From contig CM044959.1 in the NCBI GenBank assembly GCA_024516035.1, positions 12,851,902 to 12,915,901 on the forward strand: 64,000 bases of DNA, written 5' to 3'. The notes under the pieces were generated by a model that made no database searches, had not been told where the DNA came from, and was given only the letters and a program-made list of their open reading frames with translations. The position numbers and the translations under genes are program-made. Source of the DNA: Bactericera cockerelli. Its lineage: Eukaryota > Arthropoda > Insecta > Hemiptera > Triozidae. Numbering within the stretch: position 1 is the first letter of the stretch; each line of letters starts with the position of its first letter. This document shows, piece by piece, positions 59,053-59,699 of the stretch.

Positions 59053-59682
59053 TACCTACTTGACATAACTGACCAGTTCAACAAAATCATATTTTGAGCA
59101 CATTAACATAATATGAGATTCCTTCTAACTCATTTGATTTTTTTCAATTTAATTTTATGAGGTTTGTTTACTTCCATTATTGTACATATTTTTTATGTGA
59201 TGTAAAAATACAATTTAAATAATAAAAAAACTCACCTCAACTGGTACATCCTTCTCATTGATCTGACCATTCCGAACCAAATACTGGATGAAGTCTTTGG
59301 CAGCATTGCTCTGAGCATCTTTCTTATTGGTGGAATTACCAGCACCTACATAACCAATACCAGCTACTCTCAATTCACACAGGAACCTTTGACGATGTTT
59401 GGGCCCTGAAATATTCATGTAATTTTTTTATTGAAAATCTTTAATGTGATTGAAAAAGTGAAAACAAGAACTTTATTTCAACACAGGTTTCAAAAAATGA
59501 ATTTATTGTTTTCATTTTTCAATTGTATTGGAACTTCACCAAGTGTCTGAATAATGAATTAAATACAACTTGTAATAAGAACATAAATTTACAATACCTG
59601 CAGCTCTGACATCAAATTCTGGTTGCTTTGAGTTCTTCTGACACCATTCATGGAGAAATGCTTTGACTGTCCCATCAGACAT
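17625..59682 (-). CDS. mle: ATP-dependent RNA helicase DHX9 / maleless, 22 coding exons over 42 kb
   Basis: Joining 22 exons gives about 1232 residues, close to fly MLE and human DHX9. Order: dsRBD1 (about 3-72), Gly-rich linker, dsRBD2 (about 172-262), and motif [11 protein letters not shown] (409-418). Then come motif Ia [10 protein letters not shown], motif II DEIH (509-512), motif III SAT (541-543), motif V STNIAETS (719-726) and motif [11 protein letters not shown] (767-775). HA2 and OB-fold regions (about 787-1136) and a Gly/Arg-rich tail ending FRGRSW follow. DHX9 unwinds dsRNA and RNA:DNA hybrids in the nucleus. In Drosophila it remodels roX RNA in the dosage-compensation complex, and whether that role exists here is unknown. 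Every junction matches GT/AG and phase except exon 11, which is broken. Eight exons have adjacent partial copies. Introns are almost entirely repeats. It is divergent from citrate synthase. Confidence 0.9.
17860..19130 (+). repeat. 146-bp tandem minisatellite inside the Helitron
   Basis: Seven or more copies of a unit containing GGCGAAAAAGGACTTTTTAC and TAGATGTGCAATAAGACGGG. Positions of the GGCG/AGCG marker are 17941, 18087, 18233, 18374, 18519, 18665 and 18808, giving a period of 141-146. Copies diverge toward the right end. A single unit forms the whole interior of the short Helitron at 57271-57508. Confidence 0.85.
19147..19385 (+). repeat. 21-bp minisatellite (CTCAATACACTACGGTCATGC unit)
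   Basis: About eleven near-identical 21-bp units. Because 21 is divisible by three it creates open frames on both strands (MPQYTT-type repeats), which I regard as non-coding. Confidence 0.85.
19414..20326. other. mle intron 21, left part
   Basis: AT-rich sequence with a SINE family E copy on the minus strand (about 20100-20285; B-box region GGATTCGATTCCC-like on the minus strand). No gene seen. Confidence 0.4.
20327..20552 (-). CDS. mle: mle exon 21: C-terminal helix and RGG/GYGGG tail
   Basis: Encodes [20 protein letters not shown] and then a Gly-rich tail with GYGGG and FRGG units. In MLE and DHX9 such a tail binds RNA and helps nuclear transport. Phase 1 donor GTACGT at 20321-20326. Confidence 0.88.
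20690..21325. repeat. Dispersed repeat ending in ACTTTCCTTAT inverted motif
   Basis: Shares GTAATCAGCACCTCAAA and GATATGTCACAA with 8620-8810. It ends with the palindrome CTTTCCTTATTATGATAAGGAAAG (about 21297-21320). A T-rich segment contains a degenerate DNA-transposon-like stretch with short ORFs but no recognisable transposase. Confidence 0.45.
21664..21990 (+). repeat. SINE family C, full-length with poly-A
   Basis: Head GCGATCAGCTCAGTGG (A box) and GGGTTCGATCCCCC (B box). The body includes GGATACCTTCCGGTGCGCTC and CATCTTTAAA, ending in about 32 A (21959-21990). Other copies: 30882 (+), 50490 (+), 45018-45290 (interrupted), plus body fragments at 39935 and 53945 (-). Confidence 0.8.
22075..22242 (-). 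CDS. mle: mle exon 20
   Basis: Encodes [20 protein letters not shown], then [20 protein letters not shown], matching the DDWIKLQ segment of DHX9. The 5'-adjacent intron side is clean. A SINE family C poly-A ends 85 bp downstream. Confidence 0.9.
22365..22490 (-). repeat. LINE/SINE tail (GATCAAGTTTTATTTACA family)
   Basis: Carries TGTCAACGGCATTCTCTTCCA at one end and the AT-rich tail at the other. See also 12967 and 43168. Confidence 0.55.
22795..23060. repeat. Repeat ending GGGGGTGCTG..CAGCACCTGCC, copy 1
   Basis: Near-identical to 24115-24430, including AATGCGTGTTAATTTTGATT and a poly-T tract of different length (about 27 T here). It is part of a larger direct duplication that also carries an exon 19 fragment. 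Related ends occur at 28810-28870 and 38932-39170. Confidence 0.6.
23064..23166 (-). pseudogene. mle exon 19 fragment, copy 1 (3' part plus donor)
   Basis: Copy of the exon 19 donor side (GTGGGTGCAAA donor region, then GCTCGCAAG reversed). Cut off at CTTGCACGCGACGGACAT, where a LINE tail begins (23167-23262). Confidence 0.8.
23430..23506 (-). pseudogene. mle exon 19 fragment, copy 2
   Basis: 77 bp of the same exon end, cut at CGAGACGGCC. It is followed by a SINE family A body (about 23530-23660, minus) and a LINE tail (about 23700-23870, minus). Confidence 0.8.
23700..23870 (-). repeat. LINE tail (TTAGTTAGGACAT family)
   Basis: On the minus strand: GGAAGAGATTGCCTGAGGCA, then ACCCCGCCCTTTAGTTAGGA, an AT-rich stretch and AATAAAGTGTAAAT. 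Same family at 30672, 44826, 48048, 50756/52565, and plus at 54893. Confidence 0.6.
23911..24039 (-). pseudogene. mle exon 19 fragment, copy 3 (129-bp direct repeat)
   Basis: Matches 24727-24855 over 129 bp from CTCGACACCGACAGGTTGC to GAAGAACGGAGA, then diverges abruptly. The longest of the three partial copies. Confidence 0.85.
24115..24716. repeat. Repeat copy 2 plus CAGCAGTCAAACAGGTCTTA element
   Basis: 24115-24430 duplicates 22795-23060. Bases 24440-24560 are a dispersed element (TTTATACTGCCGAGGTAAGA) also at 26590-26770 and 32365-32470. The rest is A-rich. Confidence 0.5.
24750..24932 (-). CDS. mle: mle exon 19: OB-fold region
   Basis: Encodes [16 protein letters not shown], then [20 protein letters not shown] and [14 protein letters not shown]. 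Its 3' part is present in three more copies at 23064-23166, 23430-23506 and 23911-24039. Confidence 0.92.
25140..25265 (+). repeat. Short tandem array, about 40-bp units
   Basis: Three copies of CTGGGGGACTATAAACAGG followed by GAGTAGACCAGCAGTC. Same family as 2580-3070 and 48600-49130. Confidence 0.6.
25395..25610 (-). repeat. SINE family F, minus
   Basis: On the minus strand: CACTGGTAGTCAAGTG..TTAAC head, GGTTTGAATCCCACCCAGTG B-box region. Tail ATGCTTTGAGCATTAACCTC. Other copies: 27930 (-), 34565 (-), 49185 (+). Confidence 0.7.
25868..25968 (-). repeat. 5S-rRNA-like SINE head, minus, diverged
   Basis: The minus strand reads GGCACGTTGAATACAGTGTT, then a CTGAAGTTAGGCAACGTCC block, resembling internal 5S rRNA sequence. 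Confidence 0.55.
26402..26563 (-). CDS. mle: mle exon 18
   Basis: Encodes [33 protein letters not shown] and [14 protein letters not shown]. The segment around its donor (TGCTTGGATTAAAACTTA) is repeated twice more just downstream (26325-26400). Confidence 0.9.
27003..27278 (-). repeat. SINE family A, minus
   Basis: The minus-strand head GCCTCCGTGGCGTAATGG is at 27259-27278. The body includes the GGCCGGGTGATGTTAATGTG variant. Confidence 0.75.
27365..27530 (+). repeat. LINE tail (CCTACCTAATAAA variant), plus
   Basis: ATTGCCACAGGCAATAACCC, then CGCCCTTTAGGTAGGACAT, ending TTTTTGTTCTACCTAATAAA. Other copies: 44036 (+), 47880 (-), 26262 (+, partial). Confidence 0.65.
27670..27878 (-). CDS. mle: mle exon 17
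   Basis: Encodes [36 protein letters not shown] and [11 protein letters not shown], matching the DHX9 segment after HA2. Donor GTGAGA, phase 0. Confidence 0.88.
27930..28152 (-). repeat. SINE family F, minus
   Basis: Same unit as 25395-25610, with a short duplication of its head (ACCACTTGACTACCA occurs twice). Confidence 0.7.
28255..28397 (-). repeat. SINE family B, minus
   Basis: The head ends at GACCTCAGTAGCTTGATC (minus strand), just downstream of mle exon 16. Confidence 0.65.
28419..28571 (-). CDS. mle: mle exon 16: HA2 core
   Basis: Encodes [20 protein letters not shown], then [20 protein letters not shown]. Phases 1 and 1. No partial copy seen. Confidence 0.92.
28614..28775 (-). repeat. 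LINE/SINE tail (GGGGCGAAGTTAATGCC family)
   Basis: Second copy of the module at 344-415, here with its AT-rich tail (28614-28730). Confidence 0.5.
29012..29885 (-). pseudogene. Nine-copy array of the end of mle exon 15
   Basis: The motif GTTACCTCTTAGCATCACCT (plus strand; donor end of exon 15) begins at 29012, 29110, 29198, 29286, 29383, 29470, 29557, 29654 and 29741. The intact exon is the tenth (30257). Each copy carries about 50-60 bp of exon ([19 protein letters not shown]) plus its donor. The last one (29741-29879) runs further into the exon. Units alternate about 97, 88 and 88 bp, and the block 29110-29381 is repeated at 29382-29653 (272-bp higher-order period). Confidence 0.9.
29881..30074 (+). 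repeat. GT microsatellite joined to a Helitron 3' end
   Basis: (TG)n from 29881 to about 29940, then further GTGTGGGTG-type runs to 30036. Next comes GGCTGGCAAAGCGGCGG..GCCGCTAG, ending CTAG at 30071-30074 before T. The 5' boundary cuts exon 15 copy nine. Confidence 0.7.
30261..30435 (-). CDS. mle: mle exon 15: start of HA2 region
   Basis: Encodes [20 protein letters not shown], then [20 protein letters not shown]. Ends in phase 1 at GTAACG. It is the intact end member of a ten-member family of copies (29012-29885). Confidence 0.9.
30458..30677 (-). mobile_element. Short Helitron, minus
   Basis: Minus strand: TC (30676-30677), TTAATATATAAATGTCAAAG, GACTGACTGACTGATCATCG, and ends GGCGAAGCACGGGTTAAC..CTAG at 30458. 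Flanked by host A and T as expected. Shares its 5' end with 57271-57508. Confidence 0.75.
30672..30842 (-). repeat. LINE tail (AAACTCTTTATTAGTAGAAC variant), minus
   Basis: Ends with GGCGGGGTTATTGCCTATGG on the plus strand. Same variant at 44826-45010 and 48050-48210. Confidence 0.6.
30882..31157 (+). repeat. SINE family C, plus
   Basis: GCGATTAGCTCAGTGGTTAA head, GGGTTCTATCC degenerate B box, A-rich end at 31139-31157. Confidence 0.75.
31478..31690 (+). repeat. SINE family D, plus
   Basis: GTCCCGGTAGCTCAGTGG head and GTGGGTTCGAAACCCAGCC B box. Body GGGCTTACTGCTGGTATAAT, ending in ATTATTATT. Other copies: 15537 (+), 41455 (-), 23330 (partial). Confidence 0.75.
32145..32357 (-). CDS. mle: mle exon 14: motifs V and VI
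   Basis: Encodes [20 protein letters not shown] (motif V), [17 protein letters not shown] and [12 protein letters not shown] (motif VI with the arginine fingers). Its 5' part with acceptor is duplicated at 32597-32668 and 32966-33037. Confidence 0.92.
32597..32668 (-). pseudogene. mle exon 14 fragment, copy 1 (acceptor side)
   Basis: Matches the 5' part of exon 14 with its CAG acceptor (GATCATCCTCTCGACCAAC on the minus strand), ending after about 66 bp. Confidence 0.8.
32966..33037 (-). pseudogene. mle exon 14 fragment, copy 2 (acceptor side)
   Basis: A second, more diverged copy of the same piece, with a small GACGAC insertion. Both copies share the flank TTATCATATTCGGC and GGCTGGGTGAGGTAGAATTT. 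Confidence 0.75.
33439..33533 (-). CDS. mle: mle exon 13
   Basis: Encodes [20 protein letters not shown], then [11 protein letters not shown], the conserved LPLHSQ segment of RecA2. Donor GTATGT at 33433-33438, phase 0. Confidence 0.9.
34083..34322 (-). mobile_element. 240-bp TTAA-flanked MITE, copy 1
   Basis: TTAA at both ends. The terminal sequence CCATTAACACCTAGCG pairs with the other end CAGGTGTTAATGGG. Same length and inverted relative to 48335-48574. piggyBac-type targets are TTAA. No transposase. Confidence 0.75.
34565..34748 (-). repeat. SINE family F, minus
   Basis: Partly deleted copy (GGTGGGATTAGAACCAACGG). It overlaps the 3' end of the orphan ORF at 34712-35107. Confidence 0.65.
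34750..35107 (-). pseudogene. Orphan ORF in mle intron 12, possible nested gene or retropseudogene
   Basis: A minus-strand frame with protein-like composition and no repeats. It includes [20 protein letters not shown], a basic helix [20 protein letters not shown], then [20 protein letters not shown] and [13 protein letters not shown]. The frame is open upstream to a TGA at about 35127 without an ATG, and at the 3' end it runs into a SINE. I do not recognise the family. The lack of a start and the SINE-truncated end argue for a fragment of a retrocopied or duplicated gene. Codon content is unlike the surrounding repeats. Confidence 0.4.
35395..35572 (-). repeat. SINE family E, minus, diverged
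   Basis: GGGATTCGAACCCAGGTCAG and CCAGCGCGCTACTCCACTTG (plus strand) correspond to the tRNA-like head on the minus strand. Confidence 0.6.
35614..35728 (-). CDS. mle: mle exon 12: start of RecA2
   Basis: Encodes [20 protein letters not shown], then [19 protein letters not shown] (motif IV, FLPGW). Acceptor CAG at 35729-35731, donor GTGAGT, phase 1. Confidence 0.92.
35771..36080 (+). repeat. SINE family A, plus, with extended 3' end
   Basis: Head GCGGCGTAATCGTTG, B box GAGTTCGACTCCCGG and the shared body. The extension is GATCTAATTAGGTCGCAGTG then GTTTCACTGAAAACCCTGCA. The same extension occurs at 54077-54130 (minus). Confidence 0.75.
36180..36380. repeat. Tandem repeat with small mle exon 11 fragment
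   Basis: The unit CTTACTATCTTGTGTATGTC ... CACCCTGTACAAAGATACTAA occurs at 36186 and 36317. Between them lies a roughly 55-bp piece of exon 11's end with donor (36262-36316). Another such piece is at 36966-37020. Confidence 0.65.
36551..36643 (-). pseudogene. mle: mle exon 11, 3' part, second copy preceded by a LINE tail
   Basis: Second copy of the same 31-codon segment, also preceded by the poly-A LINE tail at 36644 onward. The SERDIS of the first copy reads SELDIS here. Being closest to exon 12 and having a consensus donor, it or the 37096 copy would be the natural 3' end of exon 11. Confidence 0.7.
36644..37455. repeat. Tandem duplication of the exon 11 region (about 540-bp offset)
   Basis: 36590-36905 and 37134-37452 are near-identical. 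Each holds the exon 11 end, a poly-T/LINE tail (GGCTTTTATGGCAGGATTCT), a GTCCTCCTCCTCCTCC piece of the acidic-tract codons, and repeat sequence. Confidence 0.85.
37096..37188 (-). pseudogene. mle: mle exon 11, 3' part, copy preceded by a LINE tail
   Basis: 31 codons [20 protein letters not shown] ... DISFELIE with a good donor (GTAAG). This matches the DHX9 segment between the acidic insert and exon 12. Immediately upstream (37189 onward) a poly-A tract and LINE tail interrupt the codon series between Asp-Met and Asn. It is therefore exonic sequence without a usable connection to the 5' part in this assembly. A near-identical copy is at 36551-36643. Confidence 0.75.
37455..37840. other. Indel-rich third copy of the exon 11 unit, probably poor consensus
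   Basis: Recognisable blocks from the neighbouring unit appear in the same order but with many small insertions and deletions. Examples are AAATTGCTTGAAGCTC, CTAGTCTCCAAGTCATTGCT and GCTCGCTGAGTTGGCAACAC. Such a pattern is unlike the clean copies on the left. See findings. Confidence 0.6.
37841..37980 (-). CDS. mle: mle exon 11, 5' part (intact)
   Basis: Follows exon 10 in phase (G + AC). It encodes [15 protein letters not shown], then a basic and acidic stretch ([27 protein letters not shown]), the charged insert known in this region of DHX9. Below 37841 the sequence no longer encodes the expected continuation. Confidence 0.8.
38057..38352 (+). pseudogene. 5'-truncated LINE ORF end (RTE-like C-terminus)
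   Basis: Encodes [20 protein letters not shown], then [18 protein letters not shown] and [20 protein letters not shown]. This conserved tail follows the RT in many RTE-type retrotransposons. Terminates at 38351-38353 and ends in an A-run at 38380-38410. Plus strand, in mle intron 10. Confidence 0.7.
38932..39170. mobile_element. MITE-like element with CACGGCCGGTG termini
   Basis: Left end CACGGCCGGTGCTAA and right end GGGAAAATGC-type reverse (CCCACTGGCCGCG) form an imperfect inverted terminal repeat. Internal AGCACCCCCAGAC relates it to 22795-23060, 24115-24430 and 28815-28870. Superfamily not certain. Confidence 0.5.
39200..40880. other. mle intron 10, AT-rich, no gene recognised
   Basis: Contains poly-T runs (39620-39643), a SINE family C body on the minus strand (39935-40100), and imperfectly repeated T-rich blocks (CTTTACTTTCTCTTTAGCCC type). 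Confidence 0.4.
40882..41072 (-). repeat. SINE family A, minus
   Basis: The minus-strand head GCCTCCGTGGCGTAACGG ends at 41071. The body module ACCTCACCCAGCCTATGT is duplicated. Confidence 0.75.
41455..41624 (-). repeat. SINE family D, minus
   Basis: The minus strand reads TGTCCCGGTAGCTCAGTGG, then GGGTTCAAAACCCAGCC. Ends TATTATTAAT. Confidence 0.7.
41974..42185 (+). repeat. 5S-rRNA-headed SINE with the family A body
   Basis: 41979-42041 resembles internal 5S rRNA: GTTGAATGCACCGGTTCTCG, then AAGATCACCGAAGTTAAGCA and ACGTCCAGCGAGG. It is followed directly by the body GGCTGGGTGAGGTCAATGTG and a GAATGGAGGGTCAAACCCCC block. Confidence 0.8.
42590..42812. mobile_element. 223-bp TTAA-flanked MITE with empty-site relatives
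   Basis: TTAA at 42590-42593 and 42809-42812. Inverted termini CACGTATGAGACGG / CCGTCTCATACGTG. An internal inverted repeat GTGCCCACCGGTGGGTCAC lies at 42609-42627 and 42650-42668. The two sister copies of this intron segment lack it (43672 and 44453 read GATCTTAATGTTAAG), so the precise insertion site is visible. Confidence 0.88.
42814..42992 (-). pseudogene. mle exon 10 fragment, copy 1
   Basis: 3' part of exon 10 with donor, cut at GCACCACCATG, where the repeated intron unit TCACGTCTTGGCTTTACAGA begins. Confidence 0.85.
43168..43295 (+). repeat. LINE/SINE tail inserted in unit 2 of the exon 10 triplication
   Basis: GAATGCCGTTGGCATTAGCA to AATAAAACTTGATCC. Absent from units 1 and 3. Confidence 0.7.
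43670..43852 (-). pseudogene. mle exon 10 fragment, copy 2
   Basis: Same 3' part as copy 1, with one-base differences from the intact exon, cut at the same place. Confidence 0.85.
44036..44195 (+). repeat. LINE tail inserted in unit 3 of the exon 10 triplication
   Basis: GGGTTGGGTGGAAGAGATTG to CTACCTAATAAAGC and an A-run. Absent from units 1 and 2. Confidence 0.7.
44340..44447 (-). repeat. LINE 3' end (GTACACATAGTACTTAGAGG family), minus
   Basis: Matches 50196-50275 on the plus strand, where it follows a LINE ORF end. Flanked by AATAATAAT repeats. Confidence 0.65.
44492..44731 (-). CDS. mle: mle exon 10: DEIH box and SAT motif
   Basis: Encodes [20 protein letters not shown], then IHERD (motif II, ATP hydrolysis) and [20 protein letters not shown] (motif III). 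It is the intact member of three tandem copies; the other two (42814-42992 and 43670-43852) keep only the 3' part. Confidence 0.92.
44826..45010 (-). repeat. LINE tail (AAACTCTTTATTAG variant), minus
   Basis: Ends with GGTTATTGCCTATGGCAATC (plus strand). Confidence 0.6.
45018..45290 (+). repeat. SINE family C head interrupted by a TTAA MITE
   Basis: The head GATTAGGTCAGTGG breaks at 45043 and resumes at 45232 with TTAAGCACCCATTTGC, then CCCGGGTTCGATCCCCG. Confidence 0.75.
45044..45235. mobile_element. TTAA MITE with three internal hairpins, inserted in a SINE
   Basis: Inverted termini CACGTTGATCGCCA / TGGCGATCAACGTG next to TTAA (left copy reduced to AA). Three units of TCAGGTGAnnnnACCTGACG-type hairpins lie inside (45113, 45154, 45197). 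Confidence 0.78.
45485..45767. mobile_element. 283-bp TTAA MITE with CCCATTGCCTACCA termini
   Basis: TTAA at both ends. Termini CCCATTGCCTACCATGG and reverse CCCATTTCCTACCAAGCC. Several ATATGCTAGACA-type internal repeats. Confidence 0.7.
45823..46036 (-). CDS. mle: mle exon 9: motif Ia region
   Basis: Encodes [20 protein letters not shown] and [16 protein letters not shown], then [14 protein letters not shown] and MFCTVG. Ends in phase 1 at GTGAGT. Its 5' part is duplicated at 46587-46695. Confidence 0.92.
46305..46586 (-). repeat. SINE family E, minus, between direct repeats of mle exon 9
   Basis: The minus-strand head CCGTGGCAGAGCGAGTTAGC has a GTGACCTGGGTTCGATTCCC B-box region. Its body runs to about 46305, then A/T-rich sequence to 46071. 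Confidence 0.75.
46587..46695 (-). pseudogene. mle exon 9 fragment (acceptor side)
   Basis: 109-bp copy of 45962-46070 (5' part of exon 9 and its upstream intron). Differences from the intact exon include GGGGCG for GGCGCG at the acceptor. Confidence 0.85.
46714..46835 (-). repeat. SINE family A head, minus, partial
   Basis: The minus strand reads GTCTCCGTGACGTAACGG, then GAGTTCGACCCCCGG. Confidence 0.65.
46893..47080 (+). repeat. SINE family G
   Basis: Head CCGACCTCCGTGGCTCAGTG, B box GGGTTCGAATCCCGG, then GTGCCCTGAAGTAATGCGAA. Related GTAATGAGAAATCGGTTCCG occurs at 24976-25010 (plus strand). Confidence 0.7.
47457..47654 (-). CDS. mle: mle exon 8: RecA1 start, motif I
   Basis: 66 codons ending in [13 protein letters not shown], the Walker A P-loop that binds ATP. 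Upstream [13 protein letters not shown] and [13 protein letters not shown] match the family. Its 5' part with acceptor is duplicated at 48212-48318. Confidence 0.92.
47655..47880. repeat. Four-fold tandem repeat of the exon 8 acceptor flank
   Basis: GGAAATCAAGTTCACAAAAA, then ATAAGTTCTAATATTTTT is repeated four times, separated by poly-T runs. The first copy is the natural upstream flank of exon 8. Confidence 0.8.
47880..48210 (-). repeat. Two LINE tails in tandem, minus
   Basis: First the CTACCTAATAAA variant (47880-48045), then the AAACTCTTTATTAG variant (48050-48210). Confidence 0.6.
48212..48318 (-). pseudogene. mle exon 8 fragment (acceptor side)
   Basis: Copy of 47551-47657, from the acceptor to GGGCGACC; a G-to-A change near the break is visible. 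The LINE tails lie between the two copies. Confidence 0.85.
48335..48574 (+). mobile_element. 240-bp TTAA-flanked MITE, copy 2
   Basis: TTAA both sides. Termini CCCATTAACGCC..., reverse CCCATTAACGCCTAGCG. Same length as 34083-34322. Confidence 0.8.
48600..49130. repeat. Dispersed repeat (CTGGGGGACGTTAA family)
   Basis: Second long copy of the family at 2580-3070. Internal segment GAGAGTGGAGAAATGACTCA repeated. Confidence 0.55.
49185..49405 (+). repeat. SINE family F, plus
   Basis: CCACTGGTAGTCAAGTGGTT head, TTTGAATCCCACCCAGTGC, tail AAATGCTTTGAGCGTTAACC and GAAGAGTATTATTATTATT end. Confidence 0.75.
49676..49834 (-). CDS. mle: mle exon 7: conserved pre-helicase segment
   Basis: Encodes [20 protein letters not shown], then EGPLAT, a very conserved MLE/DHX9 signature (minimal transactivation-type region in human). 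Phase 0 on both sides. No partial copy seen. Confidence 0.9.
49870..50275 (+). pseudogene. 5'-truncated LINE: end of ORF2 and 3' UTR
   Basis: Encodes [20 protein letters not shown] and [20 protein letters not shown], the typical end of a Jockey/CR1-like ORF2. The 3' UTR ends AATAATAAAATTCATTATT repeats (also at 44340). Confidence 0.65.
50490..50755 (+). repeat. SINE family C, plus
   Basis: GTAAGATACTTGCTTGCC head, GGGTTCAAATCCCAG B box, GGATACACCTTCCGGTGCG body. Confidence 0.7.
50756..52612 (-). mobile_element. LINE tail split by a younger LINE insertion
   Basis: The TTAGTTAGGACAT-family tail occupies 50756-50890 and resumes at about 52563-52612 (TGTCCTAACTAAAGGGCGGG). Between them lies another LINE with a 42-bp poly-A. 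A clear nested insertion. Confidence 0.8.
50891..52563 (-). mobile_element. 5'-truncated LINE with long open reverse-transcriptase frame
   Basis: The minus-strand frame from 52563 to 51006 stays open for over 500 codons. RT motifs are visible: [17 protein letters not shown], motif [36 protein letters not shown] and motif C YADDVQVY. The C-terminal region is typical of the CR1/L2-like group. No endonuclease or ORF1, so the copy is truncated. A 3' UTR of about 70 bp (CCTGCCATATAAAAGAAAG) precedes the A tail at 50891-50932. The same 3' end is found inside the exon 11 copies at 36644 and 37189. Confidence 0.88.
52677..52812 (-). repeat. SINE family B with visible target duplication
   Basis: Inserted into the exon 6 copy. 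TACATTGATAT stands on both sides (52666-52676 and 52814-52824). Confidence 0.8.
52814..52903 (-). pseudogene. mle exon 6 fragment (donor side)
   Basis: About 90 bp matching 53122-53212, ending CGTACGGCT, where a T-run begins. The direct repeat also includes the upstream flank AAATAAATCAGCAACTTAC (52650 and 53107). Confidence 0.85.
53125..53357 (-). CDS. mle: mle exon 6: dsRBD2 end and linker
   Basis: Encodes [20 protein letters not shown], then [17 protein letters not shown], diagnostic of MLE dsRBD2 helix 2. It ends in a linker with [14 protein letters not shown]. Donor GTAAGT at 53119-53124. A partial copy of its 3' part lies at 52814-52903. Confidence 0.9.
53427..53570 (-). repeat. SINE family B, minus
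   Basis: TCACTTTCGTGATGTCACAA to GACCTCAGTAGTTTGATC (minus). Confidence 0.7.
53690..53915 (-). repeat. 5S-rRNA-headed SINE, minus
   Basis: On the minus strand: CGATGGCACGTTGAATGCAC, CAGTTCTCGTTCTGTCACTG, AAAGCAACGTTCAGCGGGG, then the family A body (CAGGCTGGGTGAGG). Confidence 0.75.
54077..54376 (-). repeat. SINE family A, minus, extended
   Basis: The head GCCTCCGTGGCGTAATGG (minus) ends at 54375. Its 3' extension matches 36009-36080. A diverged SINE family B piece follows at 54377-54476. Confidence 0.75.
54650..55083 (-). repeat. SINE family E interrupted by a LINE tail
   Basis: The head (GTCACCGTGGCCGAGTGAG, minus) is at 55055-55083 and the body at 54650-54895. The LINE tail 54898-55048 interrupts it, with AATGCCTA on both sides. 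Confidence 0.8.
54898..55048 (+). mobile_element. LINE tail with target duplication AATGCCTA
   Basis: GGCAATAACCCAGCCCTTTA to AATAAAGTGTAAATAAAT. Inserted in the SINE E head with an 8-bp duplication. Confidence 0.78.
55143..55189 (-). CDS. mle: mle exon 5: 47-nt microexon of dsRBD2
   Basis: Short exon encoding [15 protein letters not shown], matching the beta-strands of DHX9 dsRBD2. Phases 2 and 1 join exons 4 and 6 exactly. It is too short to be found by ORF length alone. Confidence 0.85.
55801..56004 (-). other. Orphan exon-like ORF in mle intron 4
   Basis: A 60-odd codon minus-strand frame follows an acceptor-like TTATTTTAG (55988-55996) and ends in a stop four bases before a GTAAGT donor. 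It includes [20 protein letters not shown] and [20 protein letters not shown]. Exons 4 and 5 join perfectly without it, so it is not a constitutive coding exon. I do not recognise the protein. It may be an alternative terminal or poison exon, or a fragment of another gene. Confidence 0.3.
56005..57071. other. mle intron 4, unique-looking sequence
   Basis: AT-rich. Contains a T/A-balanced stretch with inverted similarity (56490-56520 against 56570-56600). No gene or clear repeat. Confidence 0.4.
57072..57214 (-). CDS. mle: mle exon 4: start of dsRBD2
   Basis: Encodes [20 protein letters not shown] and then a helix [15 protein letters not shown], matching the family segment before dsRBD2. Donor GTAAGT at 57066-57071, phase 2. 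Confidence 0.85.
57271..57508 (+). mobile_element. Short Helitron (238 bp), plus
   Basis: TC at 57271 after A, hairpin GCCCGCAAAGCGAGC near the end, CTAG at 57505-57508 before T. The interior is one unit of the 146-bp minisatellite of 17739-19413. Confidence 0.82.
58060..58195 (-). repeat. SINE family B, minus, diverged
   Basis: TTGAGATATCACAACTACTC to AACCTCAATAGCTCGATTG (minus). Confidence 0.6.
58256..58474 (-). CDS. mle: mle exon 3: interdomain linker
   Basis: 73 codons, Gly/Pro/Ser-rich ([20 protein letters not shown]), then a charged segment ([19 protein letters not shown]). Linker between the two dsRBDs. Phase 0 at both ends. Confidence 0.8.
58632..58800 (+). repeat. Diverged 5S-rRNA-like SINE
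   Basis: GACTGAAGTTAAACAATGTC and CAGCAACGTTAGAACTTG correspond to the 5S-derived block of 41979-42041. Confidence 0.5.
59236..59405 (-). CDS. mle: mle exon 2: dsRBD1 second half
   Basis: Encodes [16 protein letters not shown], then [20 protein letters not shown], the conserved dsRNA-contacting loop and helix 2 of dsRBD1. Acceptor CAG at 59406-59408, donor GTGAGT at 59230-59235, phase 0 at the end. Confidence 0.9.
59598..59682 (-). CDS. mle: mle exon 1: start and dsRBD1 first half
   Basis: ATG at 59680-59682 begins [17 protein letters not shown], the family N-terminus; human DHX9 begins comparably. The donor is GTATTG at 59592-59597, phase 1. An acceptor-like sequence lies just upstream (TTTTCAGATATTTG), so at least one untranslated exon is expected. 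A candidate donor GTAAGT for it is at about 60651-60656. Confidence 0.85.
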
Positions 59683-59699
59683 GATCAAATATCTGAAAA